Below are positions 23,045 through 35,039 of a stretch of DNA of 64,000 nt, in pieces. The DNA is from Cryptomeria japonica. Taxonomy: Eukaryota; Streptophyta; Pinopsida; Cupressales; Cupressaceae. A program made the position numbers and the translations under genes. The notes beneath the pieces are model-generated. The model saw only the letters and a list, made by a program, of their open reading frames with translations, searched no databases and was not told the origin of the DNA. Numbering within the stretch: the stretch's first letter is position 1; each line of letters starts with the position of its first letter. Location: the NCBI RefSeq assembly GCF_030272615.1, contig NC_081406.1, forward strand, positions 462,364,072 to 462,428,071, in the 5' to 3' direction.

Positions 23045-23515
23045 TCCGTGGAGTCAATGCTTTATCCTTAATTTTCCCCACAAGCTCATAACTTTGCTAG
23101 TTTTTGGATCATGTTTCATCTTTTGATACATGCTATTTCTCTTTTCATGTGACCACTTACATGTTGTTATAATAACATTTGGAGAATGAGATTAGTGGCT
23201 AAGACATTTTGACTATCGAGGTCTCTTGAACTAGTTGACTTGGAGCATTTTTTTTTAGTACTAACCACTTTATTGTGTGTCTTTTATCTTTGATTGTCTT
23301 TGTTTATCTTTTTTGTCTTTATCTTATTTTGCATGACCTTGCAAATGGTTGTATGAGTTAAAATCCTAAGATTGAGAGCTTGATTCCTTGAAATTAGTGA
23401 TGTCTTATCTCTTTGTGATTTCACTCCTAGTTTCTCTTCACTCTCTCTTCTTCATCTTTCTACTTTACCATGAGTATTTTCATAGGCTCATACTTTTGCT
23501 AAATTAGGGGATAAA

Positions 23516-23575
23516 TGTAGCATTATAAATTATAATCTGGTATAGTTTACACCTCCTTTGTGCCCCTACTTTAGT
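23516..23575 (+). repeat. Start of a gypsy LTR, cut after about 60 bases
   Basis: TGTAGCATTATAAATTATAA follows the polypurine tract. The opening TGTA and AAATT match the other gypsy LTR starts in the window. Beyond about 23576 the DNA reads as LINE RNase H on the minus strand. Confidence 0.5.
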
Positions 23576-23918
23576 ATGTCCCATCCCACTTCTCCTAGGG
23601 TAGGAAACACAAATTTGGGAAGCCAGGTTGATTGCAAGGATTGTTGCTTGAGTTTTTGCCTCATTGTTTGTGCCATCTTTAAGCTTCTATGCAATGACTG
23701 CATAAATATCACCCCTAGCATCTCTAGCCACACATCCTTCCCAATGGACCTGGGTTACCTTTAGAGGCATCATCAAAGTTTATCTTGTTCCACCCTTTAT
23801 CCATTTTTTGCCACACTACTTCTCCATCCCACTTATATATCAGATTTTCCCAATGAGGCCCATTAACAAGCCTAAATTTGAGAAGAGGCCATCTCAAATG
23901 GATTTTCTTGTCCTCCAA
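23576..23918 (-). pseudogene. LINE RNase H remnant, 3' truncated
   Basis: GWNKINFDDASKGNPGPLG at 23800-23745 is the RNase H start with the first catalytic Asp. After two stops the domain continues in the same register with KLKDGTNNEAKTQATILAINL near 23655-23595, the second conserved block (an acidic residue after NN-A). It ends at the junction with the gypsy LTR start. Confidence 0.8.
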
Positions 23919-24115
23919 ATTGATTGGGTAATTCTAGAAATTATGATTAAAAGTAGTAGCATTCATGGTTTATGAAATCACATTCTCCAACCTCACCCTC
24001 AATCGTTGCAAGTCTTCTTCTTGCCTTGGAAGATACTTCTATTCCTTTCTTTCCATATCTCACAAATTAGAACTGACGGAGCAACATCCCATATACTAGA
24101 ATAAACTAACTTTTT

Positions 24116-24673
24116 CTAAATCAAAATCCAAATCTGAAATAAGTTATTCACTAAGGAAGGGAGATGGATATGCCAATTAAGTTTATGTAGAAGAAATCTC
24201 CAACATTGATTAGTGAAATCATAGTTTAGTAGAAGATAATCAAGAGTATCTTTTTCCTCTTTACATAGTAGATATGTAAAAGGCCCATGAAAGCCTAATC
24301 TACTCAATCTTTTACCCATAAAAATTATACCTTTTATTGCCAACCATGCGAATGTGCCAACATTAGGGAGACAACTTTTGTTCCAACATAACTTGGTCAA
24401 CTGGTCATTATCCTCTATTTCATTTTCCAACAACCTATGACCTATATTTACTAAATATAGCCCCCTCTTATCAACACATCATTTAATCACATCATCTTCA
24501 CTTGTTATAATTACTTGTCTCCCCATTAAAATACATCTGAGACTAGCTGCATATTGATTATTCAGAAGCCCTTGCATATCTCTCCACTTCCATTTCTCAC
24601 TACCATGTTCCCAAAATTTCTCCACCCAATTACAAACCTTGCTTCCCCAGCTATCAATCAAAATTTGTTTCAC
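24116..24673 (-). pseudogene. LINE zinc-binding RT domain remnant
   Basis: The zf-RVT domain usually reads CWxxxxPPKVxxFxWLA, then CPLC, DHLF, CPF. Here LCWNKSCLPNVGTFAWLAIKG is near 24380, LLCKEEKDTLDYLLLNYDFTNQCW near 24270: the second Cys pair is degraded and the His is lost. The 64-codon piece at 24673-24479 belongs to the preceding linker (WGSKVCNWVEKFWEHGSEKW). It lies between the RT thumb and RNase H as expected. Confidence 0.75.
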
Positions 24674-24689
24674 TTATTTGGCATTCTAG

Positions 24690-25320
24690 TCCTCCATCAA
24701 CACTTTGTGGCCTTTCCATGAATCCAAAAATCTACTTTGTCCCTATTACCTAATTTCCAAGTGACATGCACAAGATAGTAAGAAATTCCATATCACCGAT
24801 CCTTTTAAAGGATTCTTAATAGTGAGTATACTATCTCTTTGATGAGAATCTAAATATTTATTCTTTAAAAACTTGACCTATTTATGATCAGGCTTTGCAT
24901 ACATATTCTATATCAGCTTCACACCCATTACCTCATTCATGATTCTCCACCTTCTCAAGTCAACTCTCCTTGCCATCTTAGGCTTACAAACTTTTTACCA
25001 TGAAAATAGCTGAATTTTATCCTGCTCTTGCTTCCCATTCCAAAAAATAATTCTCATTTTCTACTGTGTCATTTTTACAACTTTACTCGATATTTTTAAA
25101 CACATAATCAAAAATATAGATAAGGCTGAAACAACAGATCTTAGCATAATAAGCCACCCAAATTTCATCAATCATTTTCTTTTCCATCTTTGAAGATTCC
25201 CTATACAATTGTCCACCAATGTGTTCCCACATAGAGTGGAATACCTAAGAATCTACCTAGAAGGAATCCTAATTTCATCTCCATAATCCTTGAAATCTCT
25301 CTCTACTTGCTCAAGTTGGT
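24690..25320 (-). pseudogene. LINE reverse transcriptase C-terminal (thumb) remnant
   Basis: The minus strand gives SVVSALSIFLIMC, MRIIFWNGKQEQDKI, KVCKPKMARRVDLRRWRIMNE and then DHKxVKFLKNKYL, the region after the RT active site in plant LINEs. The fingers and palm, including the FADD-type box, are not found anywhere in this copy. Confidence 0.75.
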
Positions 25321-25427
25321 GTTGGAAAAAAAAATATCAAACTTATGTTAGTCTTGAGACTAAACAATAATTATCTAGAGTCTATTTTATACTTCTCACC
25401 TCCCTCAAAGATGTCACTCTAAACAGT

Positions 25428-25805
25428 TGTTACAAGGTGTGCACCCTTTGGTCTCCTTGTGTTGTGCAACATAGTTCTCGGTTTTGTGAGATGGCTTAAC
25501 CACCTTTCATGGATTCATTAAATCTCACAATTGTATTAAGAATTAATAGGTTTATATATTGGTGCAATGGAAATCGCATTTCTAACAAGTGGTATCAAAG
25601 CCTAGGTCCTGGGTTCAAACCCATCCCTTGTACTAGGGGGTATTGTTACAAGGTGTGCACCCTTAGTCTCCTTGTATTGTACAACATAGTGCTTGAGTTT
25701 GCGACATGGATTAGCCATCTCTCATGGATTAATTAAATCTTGTGGCTATATTGGACATTAATAGGTAAATCCTTTGGTGCAATGACAACCATGTTTCTAA
25801 AAACA
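25428..25805 (+). mobile_element. TRIM (terminal-repeat retrotransposon in miniature), 378 bp
   Basis: Two direct repeats, 25428-25587 (160 bp) and 25644-25805 (162 bp), both start TGTTACAAGGTGTGCACCCT and end with ACA. The 56-bp interior begins, two bases after the first repeat, with the primer site TGGTATCAAAGC (25590-25601) and ends with a purine tract (actaggggg) near the second repeat. It has no coding capacity. This is the full TRIM plan: LTR, PBS, PPT, LTR. The repeats match at roughly three quarters of positions, so it is old. The flanks ACAGT and ACATG share only three leading bases. Confidence 0.88.
25590..25601 (+). other. Primer binding site of the TRIM
   Basis: TGGTATCAAAGC differs by one base from the complement of the initiator tRNA-Met 3' end. 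A tRNA-like 'gggttcaaaccc' follows 10 bases later; it is self-complementary. Confidence 0.85.
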
Positions 25806-26009
25806 ACATGGTGTCATGTGAAATTTGTTTGTGTAACTGCCTCCACTCCAGGAGAAATTTCCACCCCTTGTCATTTTCCCTCTTTCCTTATCTTCGATAT
25901 ATTTCTTCCCAACACCTCCACCAAAATAATAAATAAGAATAGATACAAGGGATCTTAAAATGGATTATGACTTAAGAGGGTTGATCATTTTGATGGTTTA
26001 ACATGTATA

Positions 26010-27156
26010 TGGGCTAAGGAATGATTTGATTCCTTTTAGCTTTGACCGAACTGTGGAAGTATTTAGTACTTTGGTCACCTTCATCAAGCAAACATTCCAA
26101 AGATTTATGTCTCTAATAAATCTCTTCTTTGCACATAATATGTACATATTCCTTGTTGACGTCTAATTCCAACAAATAATTTGCTTCATCCATACCTTGA
26201 TTAATAACTTTACTATGCAACTCTTCTAGTTGATCTTCCAATCTTGATTTTTCATCAAAGATGTTTTTGAAATGAAAATGGTTTCATTCTTTCAACTTTT
26301 TCTTGATAAACAATATTTAAAAAAAAACATATGAACTTTTTTACCAAAGACTGTAGGGGCTTCTTCCCACCACTAAGCAATCAACATACTAATCTTGTTG
26401 TCTTGCAACCATATTTCCTCAAACTTGAAAGAGTACCATACATGGACAAAATCATAATGTATTATTAAAGACACTAGGTAATGATCTAACCTAGGAAAGG
26501 GGAGGATGGAAGCTTCAAAAATCAAAGGTTGAACTGCCCATTTACCCATAACAAAGAATTAGTCAAGTTTCTCTGCAATATGTGAAGAACCCCTTCTTTT
26601 ATTGTTCCAAGTGTAAGCACTATTTTTAGCATTAATCTCAATCAAGCCATTTTCTAAAAAAAAATTGAAAATTCTTTTGAATATAACTCAATTCCCCTTT
26701 CCCACCAAGCTTATCCTCTAGAGCTAGAGTAGTAATAAAATATCCTCCCAAGATGATCATCAACCTATCCCTATTATGGATAATATTTGAAACTGGTTGC
26801 TAAACCTCTTTCTTCTTCGTTTCTTTGGGTGGGCCATAAAGATTGATTAGAAAACATTCACAATTTGGATTGATCTCCTAAATTCTAACTAACTACCAGT
26901 GAGATGAATGAGCCACAATTTCTAATTTGATATTCTATGGATTCCACAAAACACCTAATCTGCTAGACATCCCTACCACTTCAACAAAGGATCCCTGCCA
27001 ATTATTCCAAAGCCCCAAAATAAACTCAAAATATTTCTCTTAATTTTGTTTACTGGAGCAACACAATATCAAGTCTTGATTGATTAAAAAAACTCTTGAT
27101 CAACCACCTCTCATTAGAGGCATTGCATCCCCTACATTCCAAGTAAGGAGCTTCAT
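26010..27156 (-). pseudogene. LINE ORF2 endonuclease remnant
   Basis: The apurinic-type endonuclease nicks target DNA to start target-primed reverse transcription. The ATG at 27156 opens MKLLTWNVG, the usual start of plant LINE ORF2. Further landmarks are NLYGPPKETKKKEV near 26835, ILGGYF near 26750 (Tyr replaces the Asp of GDFN), AYTWNNKRRGS near 26605, and PFPRLDHYLV near 26490, where the SDH motif is altered. The linker ends with the conserved EGDQSTKYFHSS near 26060. Several stops. Changes at GDFN and SDH would abolish catalysis. Confidence 0.8.
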
Positions 27157-27503
27157 GTCTCCTCGAAAAGGGTATCTCCCTTCCTATGAAAAATTTTACC
27201 TTGCCATTTTGCATGTCCTACCAATTCCAATTTGACTCTATTGGATTTCTAACCCTATACTTTTTCTCACCTAGTTTACATTTTTTTACTCAAATTTGGT
27301 TTGATAAATACTTCTCTTTTCTAGTATTTCCTCATCACCTTCTAGAATCCAACAATCCTCATCCTCCATCAATGCCTAATCTAAGTCCCCTTCATCTAGA
27401 CTAAGCCTTGGTGTAGCTTGCTTTGTCTCTTGCGTACTACTCTTCAACTTTACTTTAGAGGGAGATTCATGAATGTCTCTGAAAAATATCCTCCTAGTTA
27501 GAA

Positions 27504-28900
27504 TCACCATCTACATGAAGTTCTCAATTTCCTCTTATTGGCCCCTGAAGATTGGATTCTTGGATTCCCCATGATGTTAATGGCTTTTCCAACTTTCACT
27601 GAAGCTTCACCCACTAGGCTCGCAACTTGTTGGTGACAATTAATTTGAAACTTCATTGCCACATGGTTCACCCTATTGCTTATTTGTCCTCCATCTTTGT
27701 CCTTAACATTACCTTGTTTGAGATCCATACCACCATTTACATTGGGATGATCCACCTTCTTACCTTTGGAAGCTGAAGCCCTAACTCTTCTTGTGAGGCT
27801 ATCTTTGCTTGCTTTGATAATTTCTCTTCCAATAGAAGTGAGTTGTGCATTAATGTCAGGACTAAAATCTAAATCCATTCCCTTAACCACTTTATCATAT
27901 TCCACATCCTCTTGTGTTTTGGGAAGTTTTGATCCCTTGTGTCTTTCTGACATAGATATAACCTTATTCTTCAAATCTACTACTCTAGTTTCCTTGCCCT
28001 TTTTTCTCATAGAAGATTCCTCTGAGCTATGCCCCTCAACTTTGCAAATCTTGAAAATTTTCATAATTTCTTCCACTTCTATTTATTGGCACTAAAACCC
28101 AATATTAGTCCTTATTTCCATAGCTTTAGGAAATAGAGGAACAAGCTTCCAGTTGATACATATCCTTGCATACATACTGAAATATTTTTGCCCAATCGCC
28201 TCATTAGCTTTAATAAAATTCCCCATCTTATTCCCAATGACTTAGGGTTTCAAGATCCCATTATTCTTTTGGTAAGTTATATAACCTTCTCCAAATTGGG
28301 ACTTAATTAATGGAAGCTATAATCAAGTTAAACTTTGGTTCCCATTTTTTAAAATAAAACCCTAAGCTATCCATGAAGAAAGGCCCATTGTTGAACATGC
28401 AATTTTTTAACCTATCATCCTCCTTGCTCACTAAATAAAACCCATTAGGAAGGGTTTTCAACTCGCATTTGAAGTGTCAATTATTACACCACTTCCTAAC
28501 ATGGCTATATGCTAGCTATTCACCCACCTATTTCATAATAAAATGTTGTTGCCTTGAATCTATTTATTGAATAATTCCATTCTGAATTATCCATTCAAAG
28601 CAAAACAACCCAATTTTTAGTTGTTTGAATACATACCTTTAAGGAGTCTTTGACTTTTTGGGCTTCTTTCAACCTCTATTCTTTTTAAAAAAAAATCTTT
28701 CTTGTCTCCTCTAGTATGTCAAACATCCTTTTGTAGCTTTCCAACCACCTCTACAAACTCCCATGGTTTCTTGTATATCAACGATTTGCTACATGACCCT
28801 TGCTATGAAAGGTGTTAAAAGATCCATTCCTCTTCTAATCCTCCCAAACCCATTTCAACGATTTCCACAATGCAACATTCCTCTCAAACCAATTCCCCTA
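27504..28900 (-). pseudogene. LINE ORF1 remnant (DUF4283-like)
   Basis: ORF1 proteins of plant L1 elements bind element RNA. On the minus strand near 28480-28330 the pattern LPNGFYLVSKEDDRL, then NNGPFFMDSLGFYFKKWEP matches the DUF4283 fold of these proteins; PIWRRLYNLP follows. A Lys-rich, charged C-terminal part (28076-27504) stays open for 190 codons. The start is not placed: upstream codons to about 28900 are broken by several stops. A zinc knuckle, common in such ORF1, is not clear. Confidence 0.7.
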
Positions 28901-28950
28901 TGATCGTTGCCAATCTTGATCACCATACCTGCTTGGGCACAACCCTAGTT

Positions 28951-29825
28951 TTCCTCACAACACCATTGGGAAAAATCAAGCTAGTATATTTTCATTTTTA
29001 TTACATTATATTATTATTATTTTATTCTATTCTATGATATTATTATTATGAGAATGAGGGTTAGAGGTATAGCTTAATTCAAATAGAGTTATAATTTTAA
29101 TAATAATATTATTAAAGAAAGGGTTTATTATGAGAGTTACAATTGCATAAAGTTCATATAAATTTTATATTTATATTTATTATATTATATTAATTATATT
29201 TATTTTTTATATTATATTGATAATATTTTGTATTTAAATATAATTTTAATTTTATTGCTCTTATATGATTATCATACTATTTTTTATTTAATTATTGTAT
29301 TACATCATTTTTAAGAATATAAATTATTTAATAATAATATCATAAGAATCCACCTCTTCTTTTTAATAATATAGATAATTATTAAATTACTTTACTTATT
29401 TAACATCGCATTAAACGATAATGAGACAGACACAAATATAAGAATGCAAACATTAAATATATAAAATCTATTAACAAATTTTTCATCACCCACATTAATA
29501 ATTATTATATTTTTAATTATAATTATTAATATAAATATTTAAATATATATATTTAAAATAAACAATATCTTTATATTTATAAATATATTTGTTAATTTAT
29601 AAATAAAGTAGCTTTTCTTACTAATATAAAAAATTATTATTAAAATATTTTACTTTCATCTTTATTTAAAATTAATCTTATCAATTTTTTTCTTCTATAA
29701 AAATAAAAAATAAATCTAACTATTATAATAAAAAAAAAAAATCCCATTCAAATTATACAATTGAAAATAAATCCAACTAAATGGTGTCTAAATCGTATAA
29801 TTATAATTCAGAAGTCCCTTATTTT
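28951..29825. other. AT-rich non-coding stretch
   Basis: Very A+T-rich with long runs of TAT/ATT and no open frame or recognisable repeat. It is the flank into which the 29.8-kb copia inserted; the last five bases, ATTTT, are its target duplication. Confidence 0.8.
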
Positions 29826-30861
29826 TGTTGGTATTTTGGTATGGTTTTGTCATTGATGTCAACACCTACTGAATACAAGCTCTTTGAAGATCCGGCAACG
29901 TTCACTGGCAAGCAAGTAAACTGTGCAACAGTTACTGGTATATGGTTCACCGGCAGAATATATTGTTCACTAGTACCTAGAATGATATGGAAGACACTTG
30001 GTAATGTCAAAGACATCGTGTGGACACTTTGTTTTGAAGAATTAATCATTGGTATATTCATATTTGCATATTTGCTTTTACCGGCAAATAGGTCCAGGTT
30101 ATCTAGGGTTACACCGGCAGGTTTATCTTTTCCAGATCAGCATGGCACGCTATGGAGATGATTTATTATTGTTGTAAATACATTTAGCCGACATGTTTAA
30201 TCGGTTATTGCATCAGATATTATATTGTATAAAAATGTTTTCCTGTAATATCTTGTAGAGCCGACCTACTAAAATTTGTCTTAGGGTATGGTATAAATGT
30301 AAGATCTTATTTGTGGAGTGCGAAAAAGAATTGATTGAAGGTATATGCGAGATCAAGTAGGAATATACATGAAGACATCATTTGAAGGTTTTTGTAGAAG
30401 CATATCAGCATTACACCAGTACTGAATCCAACATATGAAGATGCTATTTTGTGTAGTACATTCTTATTGGATTTAACCATCCAACTGTAGTCAGTGTGAC
30501 TCCCATTTGTGATTGAGCAGTGAGCTCTAGGCTGTTGGCCTTTCTGCATGTGGAGACCCCATTTATGTACACTTACTATATGCGGTAGTATCATCTGATT
30601 GTGGGTAAGGTTTCCCACCATGGTTTTTCCCCTTATAGGGTTTCCAAGTACAAATATTGGTGTCATGTGTTGTGAATGACTTTATGTTTATGTTTCATGC
30701 ATTAATCCTTACTAGTATAGCAATTTACTGTTAACACTGTCTACTGGCATACTTAACTGGTTTATTGGTATTAAGCATTAAGTTGGTTAATTAGTTTTTG
30801 GATTGAATTTATTAGACAATTGATTCACCCCCGCCCTCTCAGTTGTCTTCGGGACCTAACA
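29826..30861 (+). repeat. 5' LTR of the 30-36 kb copia
   Basis: It runs from TGTTGGTATT to ACCTAACA. It ends with the pyrimidine-rich 'cacccccgccctctcag' block and carries a TATA-like element at 30291. It lacks about 12 bases that the 3' LTR holds near 35890, and carries about 5 extra near 30505. Confidence 0.93.
30291..30298 (+). promoter_or_regulatory. TATA-like box in the 5' LTR
   Basis: GTATAAAT lies about 570 bases before the LTR end, in a position suited to a U3 promoter. The same octamer is conserved in the 3' LTR near 35866. Activity is inferred only. Confidence 0.4.
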
Positions 30862-30863
30862 AT

Positions 30864-30875
30864 TGGTATCAGAGC
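30864..30875 (+). other. Primer binding site of the 30-36 kb copia
   Basis: TGGTATCAGAGC, a perfect match to the complement of the plant initiator tRNA-Met 3' end, two bases after the LTR. Confidence 0.93.
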
Positions 30876-30917
30876 TCAGTCCTCTTTTGCAAAAGTTTAA
30901 CAACTTGAGGAGATCCA

Positions 30918-33900
30918 ATGTCTACTAATTATTTTAGGAAGGACAGTCCTAAACTTGATGGAACCAACTATGGGATATGGAAGATCAGAATGGAGACACA
31001 TCTGAATTGCATTGGTAAAGACATCTAAAAAGTTACTAAGAATGGTTATACTGCTACTGTAGCTAGTTAGACTGCTCCAACTACCTTAGCTAAAGATGAA
31101 GAAAATGATTGCAAAGCAAGAGAAGCACTTGTGAGTGCATTATCAGATCAACAAATCATGGGATTATCAGATAGGTCTACTGCTAAAGCTATTTGGGATC
31201 ACTTGGAAACACTGAATGAAGGAGATTCCACAGTCAAAATTGCAAAACTTGAAAGCTTCCGAGTTAGGTATGAACATCTGAAAATGGAAGAAGATGAAAG
31301 GATTTCTACTTTTATGGAAAGAGTAAATGAAATTGTTTTGGGTATTAAATGTTGTGGAGGAACCTTGAGTGGGGATGAAATTGTTTCAAAAATCTTAAGA
31401 GGTTTGCCACCGACATATAAAATGAAGTTTACTGCTATAAATGAGTTGAGAACAATGCCTAATACATCAATAACTAGGGATACATTGATTGGAAAACTTT
31501 CAGCCTTTGAAATTGAGGAATTTTGTCCTGTTGCTACTATAAAAACTGATTTGGCCTTTAAAGCATCAACATCATCTGCTCCATCATTTGACAAATTAGA
31601 CTGGAGAGCCTTTTATGAAAGAGAACTTGAAGAATCTAGAAAGGAGAATGAAGAGCTTGAAGAACTTGAAGCACTATTTGCAAGGAAAATGCCAAAAGGT
31701 CCAATTGGAAGTAAGTATGAAGGTAAAGCACCCTTTAAATGTTTTAACTCCAATAAGATTGGTCATATGGCTTCAAGATGCCTTGATAGACATTGTAGAC
31801 TAAGAGAAGAAGCTTGAAGAACATACAAGCCTAATCCTGAATATCAAAGATATAGATTTAAAAAGAACAAAGATAAATCTTGTTACATTGTTGATGAAGG
31901 TGTGACTTATGATTCTGATGAGGATCCAGCAGACAATGGATGGGTTTTTGTTGCTATAACAGAAGATCAATTGGCACCTACTGCTCAACTGGTAGAACAA
32001 GCCCTAGCAACTAAAGTTGAAGCAAAGGATGAATGGATCATTGACTCAGGATGCTCACATCATATGACTGGAGACAAAGGTAAATTCTTGAACTTTCAAG
32101 AATACATTGGAGGTTTAGTAAGATTTGGAGATGACAAAGCCTATTCAATCAAAGGTAAGGGTTCAATATCTCTTGATGGTAAGCATAACACTGACAATGT
32201 CTACTATGTTGAAGGATTAAAGCATAATCTTTTAAGTGTTGGTCAGTTAGTTGAGAAGGGATTTCAGTTACAATTTAAGAATGGAAAATGTAAAATCATG
32301 AATAGAACTGGTTTGGAAATTGCAACCGGCAATCAAACTAGAGGCAATATCTTTCATTTGAATAATAGTGAAAAGGCATGCTTAATTACACATATAGATG
32401 AAAGTTGGTTATGGAATAAGAGATTATGTCATGTAAACTTTGATTGCATGGTAAAAATTAGTACTTCTAAGGCAGTTAGAGATCTACCTAAAATTGTGAA
32501 ACCTCATAATACAATTTGTAAGGAATGTCAATTTGGAAAACAAGTTAGAGCTAGTTTCAAAAGTATTCCAGAAAAATCCAATAATGCTCTTGATTTAATT
32601 CACACTTATTTATGTGGTCTAGCTAGAACTAGAAGCTTACAAGGTGATAGATATTTCATGCTAATTATTGATGATTATTCTAGAATGTGTTGGGTTACTT
32701 TTCTCAGAGAGAAATCAGAAGCACTTGGAAAGTTCAAACTATTCAAAGCAATGGTTGAAAATGAAACCGATAAGAAAATCAAATGTTTAAGATCAGATCA
32801 AGGAGGAGAATTCACATCTAAGGAATTTAATACATTTTGTGAAGAGAATGGAATCAGAAGACAGTTATTAACACCTCGGACACCACAGCAGAATGGAGTT
32901 GTTGAAAGGAAAAATAGAACTATCTTGGATGCAACTAGAAGTATGTTACCAGAAGCAAATCTACCACATGTGTATTGGAGAGAGGCAGTTAGCACTGCTG
33001 TCTATACATTCAACAAAGTTCACATCAAAGGTGAAACCGGTAAGACCCCTCATGAACTATGGTTTGGTAATACTCCTACTTTTACATATTTCAAAATTTT
33101 TGGAAGTAAATGTTATATTAGAAGAGATGAGTATATTGGCAAATTTGATCCTAGAAGTGATGAAGGAATATTTCTTGGTTATTCATCTAAGAGCAAGGCA
33201 TATAGATGTTTCAATAAAAGATTGCAGAAAATTGTTGAGAGTACAAATGTAAAGATTGATGAATAATTTAGAGGAACTTCAAAATATATAGACTCTGAAC
33301 CGGCAACAGAAACTGTGACAAATGAACCTATACTGAATCCACTGGTATAGAATGAAGATCCAGTTACCCCAGTATCATCAGAAGATTCCACAATAATCGA
33401 AGAACAACAACAAACTAAGACACCCCAGTATGTAAGATTGAATCATTCTGAAGATCAAATAATTGGAAACAAATTTAAAGGAGTTATGACAAGAGGAAGA
33501 TTGGCAAATGAAGAGGTATGTCTTATTTCTCAAATTGAACCATCATCTATTAATGAGGCATGTGAAGATAAATTTTGGATTAAAACTATGGAAGAAGAAT
33601 TGGGACAAACTGAGAAAAATAATACTTGGACATTAGTTCCCCGACCTAAAGATAAAAATGTAATTGGAACTAAATGGGTATTTAGAAACAAAATTAATGA
33701 AGATGGTAAGGTTTTCAGAAATAAAGTAAGACTAGTGTGTAAGGGATATTCTCCGAAAGAAGGAGTTGATTACAATGAAACCTTTGCATCGTTAGCCAGA
33801 ATTGAGGCAGTTAGATTATTCTTGGCTTTTGCAGCTCACAAGGACTATAAAGTTTATCAAATGGATATTAAATGTGCATTTTTGAATGGATATCTTGAAG

Positions 33901-35039
33901 AAGAAGTATATATTGAACAATCTGATGGATTTTCTTTGACAGATGACAATGATATGGTTTGTAGATTAAGAAAAGCTCTGTATGGATTGAAACAAGCCCC
34001 AAGAGCTTGGTATGCAAGGTTGGGTAAGTATGTTTTGAAGATTGGTTTTACTAAAGGAAATGTAGATAGCAATTTATATTACAAAATAACTAATGATGAC
34101 ATCTTGATTATTAAAGTATTTGTTGATGATATAATCCTTGGAGGAGAAGATGGATTATGTAAGGAATTTTCTCTTGAAATGCAGCAAGAATTTGAAATGT
34201 CTATGATTGGAGAAATAAAATTATTTTTAGGTTTGCAGATCTCTCAGATTGATAAAGGTATATTTTTGAGTCAATCCAAGTACTTGAAAGAATTACTAAA
34301 GAAATTTGGGATGGAGAACTCTAAACCGGTAAGCACACCTATGACTACAAATGACAAATTATCTCAAAGGGATGAATCTACACCTGTTAATCCAACTAGA
34401 TACAAATCTATGATATGAGGTTTACTATATTTAACACAAACCAGGCCTGATATTATGAATGCAGTATGTATTGTTTCTAGATTTCAGAGTAATCCTAGGG
34501 AAAATCATGAATCAACAGTAAAAGGGATTTTTCGGTACTTACAAGGCATAGCAAATCTTGGATTATGGTATCCTAAAGATGAAAATTTTGATCTATGTAC
34601 ATACACACATGCAAATTGGGCAGGAGATGTAGATGATAGAAAAAGCACCACTAGAGGAGCATTCTTTCTTGGAAAGAGATTAGTTTCTTGGTTGAGTAAG
34701 AAATGGAGTTGTCAACCTTTATCAACAGCAGAATCATAATATGTTGTAGTAGCAACTAACTGTACATAGATATTATGGCTTAAGCAAATGATGAAAGACA
34801 TAAAGGTAAAATGGAAGGAACCCATTACTATATATTGTGATAACACTACAACAATTGATATATCTAAGAATCTAGTATTACATTCTAAAACAAAATATGT
34901 TTCTATCAAACTAAATTTTCTAAGGGAAAAAGTTGAAGAAAAGGAGATAAAACTGGTTTATCTGAATACTAAAGAAAAGCTTGCAGATATTTTCACAAAA
35001 CCTTTGCCTAAGGAGACTTTTGAATATCTCAGAGATTAG
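30918..35039 (+). pseudogene. copia gag-pro-IN-RT-RNase H polyprotein, one frame with eight stops
   Basis: The ATG at 30918 opens MSTNYFRKDSPKLDG, the usual copia gag start, and the same register runs to the final stop at 35037: 1373 codons without an indel. In-frame stops are at 31026, 31068, 31815, 33264, 33348, 34416, 34737 and 34767. Domains: UBN2 gag (31131-31700), knuckle CFNSNKIGHMASRC (codon 275; second Cys is Ser), protease DSG (codon 376), GAG-pre-integrase near 32400, integrase core with HTY at 32607 in place of HTD (first catalytic Asp lost; second and Glu kept), RT with FVDD at 34119-34130, and RNase H to KPLPKETF. Frame integrity with only substitutions points to recent loss. 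Confidence 0.94.

Larger units (their letters stand above)
20391..23575 (+). mobile_element. Second gag-only gypsy remnant
   Basis: Leader (20391-20900), gag-like fragments (20900-21710), a long non-coding 3' region with tandem and palindromic repeats, a polypurine tract ('attaggggataaa', 23503-23515) and the first ~60 bases of an LTR (TGTAGCATTATAAATT at 23516). No polymerase. Gag differs from that at 4874-6380, so this is a different family of similar plan. The right end is cut where LINE sequence begins near 23576. Confidence 0.6.
23576..28950 (-). mobile_element. Plant L1-type LINE remnant lacking the RT core
   Basis: Read on the minus strand, the order is ORF1 with a DUF4283-like domain, endonuclease, RT thumb region, zinc-binding RT domain and RNase H. 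The RT catalytic palm is missing: between the end of the endonuclease linker (about 25990) and the RT C-terminal region (about 25320) lie unrelated sequence and a TRIM element. The 3' end is lost inside RNase H near 23576, so there is no poly-A tail. Stops and shifts are frequent. Confidence 0.85.

Noticed and set aside
23576-23760. Continuation of the gypsy LTR that starts at 23516
   Set aside because: A weak resemblance to the 19715 LTR disappeared once the minus strand was read: it is LINE RNase H (KLKDGTNNEAK block).
25590-25625. tRNA gene or tRNA-derived SINE from the GGTTCAAACCC box
   Set aside because: The block lies between two direct repeats with a primer site and a purine tract, which is the TRIM plan. 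No A box or cloverleaf could be formed.
25423-25810. Target duplication of the TRIM (ACAGT / ACATG)
   Set aside because: Only the first three bases agree; not enough to claim.
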